Source of the DNA: Brevinematales bacterium
Lineage (GTDB): Bacteria; Spirochaetota; Brevinematia; Brevinematales; Thermospiraceae
DNA length: 64,000 bases
Assembly (NCBI GenBank): GCA_026417555.1
Contig: JAOADA010000004.1
Span: 62,001-126,000 of the forward strand
Reading direction: 5' to 3'
The notes below the pieces were generated by a model that saw only the letters and a list, made by a program, of their open reading frames with translations, ran no database searches and was not told the origin of the DNA. This document shows positions 62,099 to 64,000 of the stretch, piece after piece (the stretch's first letter is position 1; each line of letters begins with the position of its first letter). The translations under genes and the position numbers were made by a program.

Positions 62099-62505
62099 CA
62101 AGGGACGATCTGGAACCATACCTCTCGTGTTCTTGGCCCATCGAATTCACAGAGAAACACACTCTGCCATGTGCCAAGGTGGGCTTTTCCTTCCGAGATG
62201 ATAAGAGAAAGAGATGGTCCCACGAGGATGCTCTTGATATGGGCGTCTGAATTGCCTTCACTATGGTGGAAGTCACCACGTTTGGGGATGATTGTTCTGA
62301 GATGAGAAAGAATATCCCGCTGAACATCAGGATCGGCGTTCTCATTGATAGTAAGTGCAGCTGTGGTATGGGGAACAAAGATAGTACAGATTCCTTCTTT
62401 CACCCCAGAAGTGGCAATTATCTCCTGGATGAGGGCATCAAGAGCAACCATACATTCTCGAGAGGGAGTAGAGAGGTTTCGGCGGATCATTAGAGATTGC
62501 TCCAT
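62095..62505 (-). CDS. YjbQ / UPF0047 family protein
   Basis: A 136-aa small beta-rich protein. Metal-site motifs: FVPHTTAALTINENADPDV and GDFHHSEGNSDAHIKS; IISEGKAHLGTWQSVFLCEFDGPR is also diagnostic (last 20 residues seen as GTWQSVFLCEFDGPR). The family has weak thiamine-phosphate synthase activity reported, but its real role is uncertain. It starts inside the last 16 bases of the metallophosphoesterase gene. Confidence 0.9.
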   Translation of the reverse strand: MEQSLMIRRNLSTPSRECMVALDALIQEIIATSGVKEGICTIFVPHTTAALTINENADPDVQRDILSHLRTIIPKRGDFHHSEGNSDAHIKSILVGPSLSLIISEGKAHLGTWQSVFLCEFDGPRTREVWFQIVPC

Positions 62506-63764
62506 GCTCCGGTAGTCATGTTGATGCGAAGCTCTCTATCGGGTGGCAAAAGGTCTGTTTGGAGTCCACGGATGACGTAGCCCTGATACCACAGGATAAA
62601 TTTTGCCCTGACACCCATGTTTCGACTGTCAGGAAAGAAGCTCACCCCTTCTTCATCCCCTGCATAATGAACAGCAAACCCCTTGGCGACATCTTCTGCA
62701 ATGGGGATACCATCCTTGTCAGGGACCCCATACCTGCGTATAGTTTTGAGAGCCTGGCCTGTGAGGCCGTGAATAAGATATTGGCGGCTAAACTCCTCAA
62801 ACCCTGAAGACAGGGAAATTGTCTTTGTCTGGATGGTGAGCCAATCTCCCTCCAATCGACAGAGACGATACGGAGAGGGATAAGAAACCAGTGATCCTGT
62901 TTCAATATCGTAGAGGGTTTGTTTGTTGACGACTGTTGCCGTGATATCCTGGGAATGATAATGTCCTGTAAAGACAAGGCGGATCCCATGGCGAGCCATC
63001 AGGGTGGCAAGCTCACGTCTATTGTTCAAAAGATACTCGGGGTGGAGCTTGCGCTGGCCTGGCCAGTGTTCAAAAAGCCCATGATGCATCATAAGCAAAA
63101 GGGTGGCGTTTTCTTTCTTGGCTGTAGTGGCAATACTGTCAAGCCAGGAGAGAGTTTGCGGTCTGAGTCTTCCCTCTGTGACGGGGTGTTTGAGCATACG
63201 GTTGGATTCATAAATAGAGGAATCAAGAGCGGCAAGCCAGAGAGAGGGAGTGATCTTCACAGCGTAAGAGAGAGAAGAGGAATCTCGACTGAAAGCCTCT
63301 TTGTAGCCGAACTCTTCATAGAAAGAGGGAAAGTCTTCAGAAGAGAGGAAGTCCACGGGTTCAGTGGTATCGTCTCGATACCGATAGGCCTCAGGGTTAT
63401 TGAGATCATGGTTCCCTGGGATAACAAAAATCCTTGGCCTGTTGGGGTGGGTGTCTTTGAGTTTTTTGAGAGCATTTCTTACCGCAAGGTGATTGATCAT
63501 TTCCCCATCTTTGGTGAGGTCTCCAGGAATGAGAACAAACTGAATGTTTAATTTCATTATGTCACTCATCCATGCCTCAATGAGTTGGGGGCTCTCTCGC
63601 AAGAGTTTCCTATCATCGGCAAGGTAAGCTTCAAAGGCTTTGCCATTGGTACCGAGTTCCGGGCTATAATAATGAAAATCTGAAGCAACAACCCACGTAA
63701 TGGTTTCACACATTCCCCATGAGACAAAGAAAAAAAAGAAAAGAAAAGAGAAAGGGTATTTCAT
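62490..63764 (-). CDS. Secreted calcineurin-like metallophosphoesterase
   Basis: A 424-aa exported phosphoesterase. Signal peptide KYPFSFLFFFFFVSWGMC, perhaps lipidated since Cys follows MC. Metal motifs: VASDFHYYSP, LIPGDLTKDG, IPGNHDLNN, MMHHGLFEH and FTGHYHSQD. This set matches 3',5'-cyclic nucleotide phosphodiesterase or acid-sphingomyelinase-like enzymes, but the substrate is not known. The ATG at 63764 follows GGGGGAAAT; the longer frame crosses the promoter. Confidence 0.86.
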   Translation of the reverse strand: MKYPFSFLFFFFFVSWGMCETITWVVASDFHYYSPELGTNGKAFEAYLADDRKLLRESPQLIEAWMSDIMKLNIQFVLIPGDLTKDGEMINHLAVRNALKKLKDTHPNRPRIFVIPGNHDLNNPEAYRYRDDTTEPVDFLSSEDFPSFYEEFGYKEAFSRDSSSLSYAVKITPSLWLAALDSSIYESNRMLKHPVTEGRLRPQTLSWLDSIATTAKKENATLLLMMHHGLFEHWPGQRKLHPEYLLNNRRELATLMARHGIRLVFTGHYHSQDITATVVNKQTLYDIETGSLVSYPSPYRLCRLEGDWLTIQTKTISLSSGFEEFSRQYLIHGLTGQALKTIRRYGVPDKDGIPIAEDVAKGFAVHYAGDEEGVSFFPDSRNMGVRAKFILWYQGYVIRGLQTDLLPPDRELRINMTTGAWSNL

Positions 63765-63794
63765 ATTTCCCCCTGATTGCTTTTTCTCTCCCCT

Positions 63795-63823
63795 ATTGTA
63801 ATGTGGTAAAGAGAAAAAGGCAA
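63795..63823 (-). promoter_or_regulatory. Promoter of the secreted phosphoesterase-yjbQ operon
   Basis: Minus strand TTGCCT (63823-63818), 17 bases, TACAAT (63800-63795). GGGGGAAAT lies before the ATG at 63764. Confidence 0.65.
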
Positions 63824-63837
63824 GTTTATGCAAAAAA

Positions 63838-63859
63838 CATTTCCAATTTTTGGGAAATG
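63838..63859. repeat. Short inverted repeat
   Basis: CATTTCC and GGAAATG, 7-bp arms with an 8-base loop, just upstream of the phosphoesterase promoter. Its role is unknown. Confidence 0.4.
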
Positions 63860-63883
63860 TTATACCTTCCTTTCAAGAGAAAT

Positions 63884-63929
63884 GAAGCCCCACCTGTGAG
63901 AACGTGACGTGTCAAGAAAGTGGGGCTTC
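63884..63929. repeat. GC-rich inverted repeat near the window end
   Basis: GAAGCCCCAC (63884-63893) and GTGGGGCTTC (63920-63929), a perfect 10-bp stem with a 26-base loop. No T-tract on either side makes a normal terminator. The remaining bases to 64000 hold no gene that I can support. Confidence 0.55.
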
Positions 63930-64000
63930 GAATCTGAGGACTGTGGGTGAAAAAAAGGGAGTTTCTCTATTTCCTTGCTAAAAATTCTTTTTTTCCTTAC

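Noticed and set aside
63915-63935. tRNA-like T-loop (TTCGAATC) near the window end
   Set aside because: No acceptor, D or anticodon arms can be drawn around it.

Overview
This 64 kb window is a densely packed stretch of bacterial chromosome carrying about 57 protein genes. I see no rRNA, tRNA, CRISPR array, insertion sequence or prophage. The cell is a diderm: it has LptF and LptG, LpxD, lipoproteins with clear lipoboxes, an OmpA-like lipoprotein, an outer-membrane-barrel-like protein, SecA and signal peptidase I. Start sites combine ATG, GTG and TTG with purine-rich Shine-Dalgarno sequences. Many neighbouring genes overlap by 1-4 bases. Most promoters have the housekeeping form TTGACA-17-TATAAT. 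The protein set (YacL-like PIN-TRAM, PIN-PhoH, groEL without groES, a PEGA beta-propeller, lone MEMO and DUF362-ferredoxin proteins) makes me favour a deep-branching member of the Spirochaetota. This is inferred from gene content only and not from a search.

Layout, left to right. 1-5.5 kb (+): the end of pgk, tpiA, an OmpA-like lipoprotein, a 69-aa protein with its own promoter, an AsmA-like protein, an O-methyltransferase and a TIGR01212-type radical SAM protein. 5.5-6.1 kb (-): a J-domain protein and a TrpR-family regulator, divergent from aspS. 6.2-11.8 kb (+): aspS, a PIN-TRAM membrane protein, ispF, lepB and alkaline phosphatase. 11.9-15.2 kb (-): a LysM/M23 peptidase, an extended folP and a two-domain exported protein. 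15.3-23.2 kb (+): groEL, secA, a short RNase R, a lipoprotein and a TIM-barrel protein. 23.3-30.7 kb (-): aroE, rpiB, an SH3-domain protein, a phosphoesterase, a PEGA beta-propeller and uvrA.

31-42.4 kb (+): alaS, a tyrosine-rich exported protein, a barrel-like protein, a TrkH-type K+ transporter and a PHP phosphoesterase, then DAHP synthase, tyrA, cmk, ispH and a DUF362-ferredoxin protein. 42.4-47.5 kb (-): tsaB, rsmD, pyrH, tsf, rpsB and PIN-PhoH. 47.6-52.6 kb (+): flavodoxin, lpxD, rsmA, a phosphopantetheinyl transferase, a cysteine desulfurase and a MEMO protein. 52.7-56.3 kb (-): a MoxR / DUF58 / membrane-protein cluster. 56.5-62.1 kb (+): citramalate synthase, murI, a small membrane protein, lptF and lptG. 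62.1-63.8 kb (-): a YjbQ protein and a secreted metallophosphoesterase.

Functional threads: envelope building (lpxD, lptFG, murI, M23, AsmA-like, lepB, secA); translation and RNA (aspS, alaS, rpsB, tsf, rsmA, rsmD, tsaB, RNase R); aromatic amino acids (DAHP synthase, tyrA, aroE, and possibly the TrpR-family regulator); isoprenoids (ispF, ispH); and Fe-S or redox chemistry (cysteine desulfurase, DUF362-ferredoxin, flavodoxin, ispH). The most unusual signals are two genes, trpR-like and PIN-phoH, whose promoters end so close to the start codon that their mRNAs should be leaderless. Others are an RNase R without cold-shock domains, the regulator-chaperone pair trpR/J-domain, and the unexplained cluster leading into the K+ transporter. 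I found no single locus that I can honestly call a new multi-gene system.
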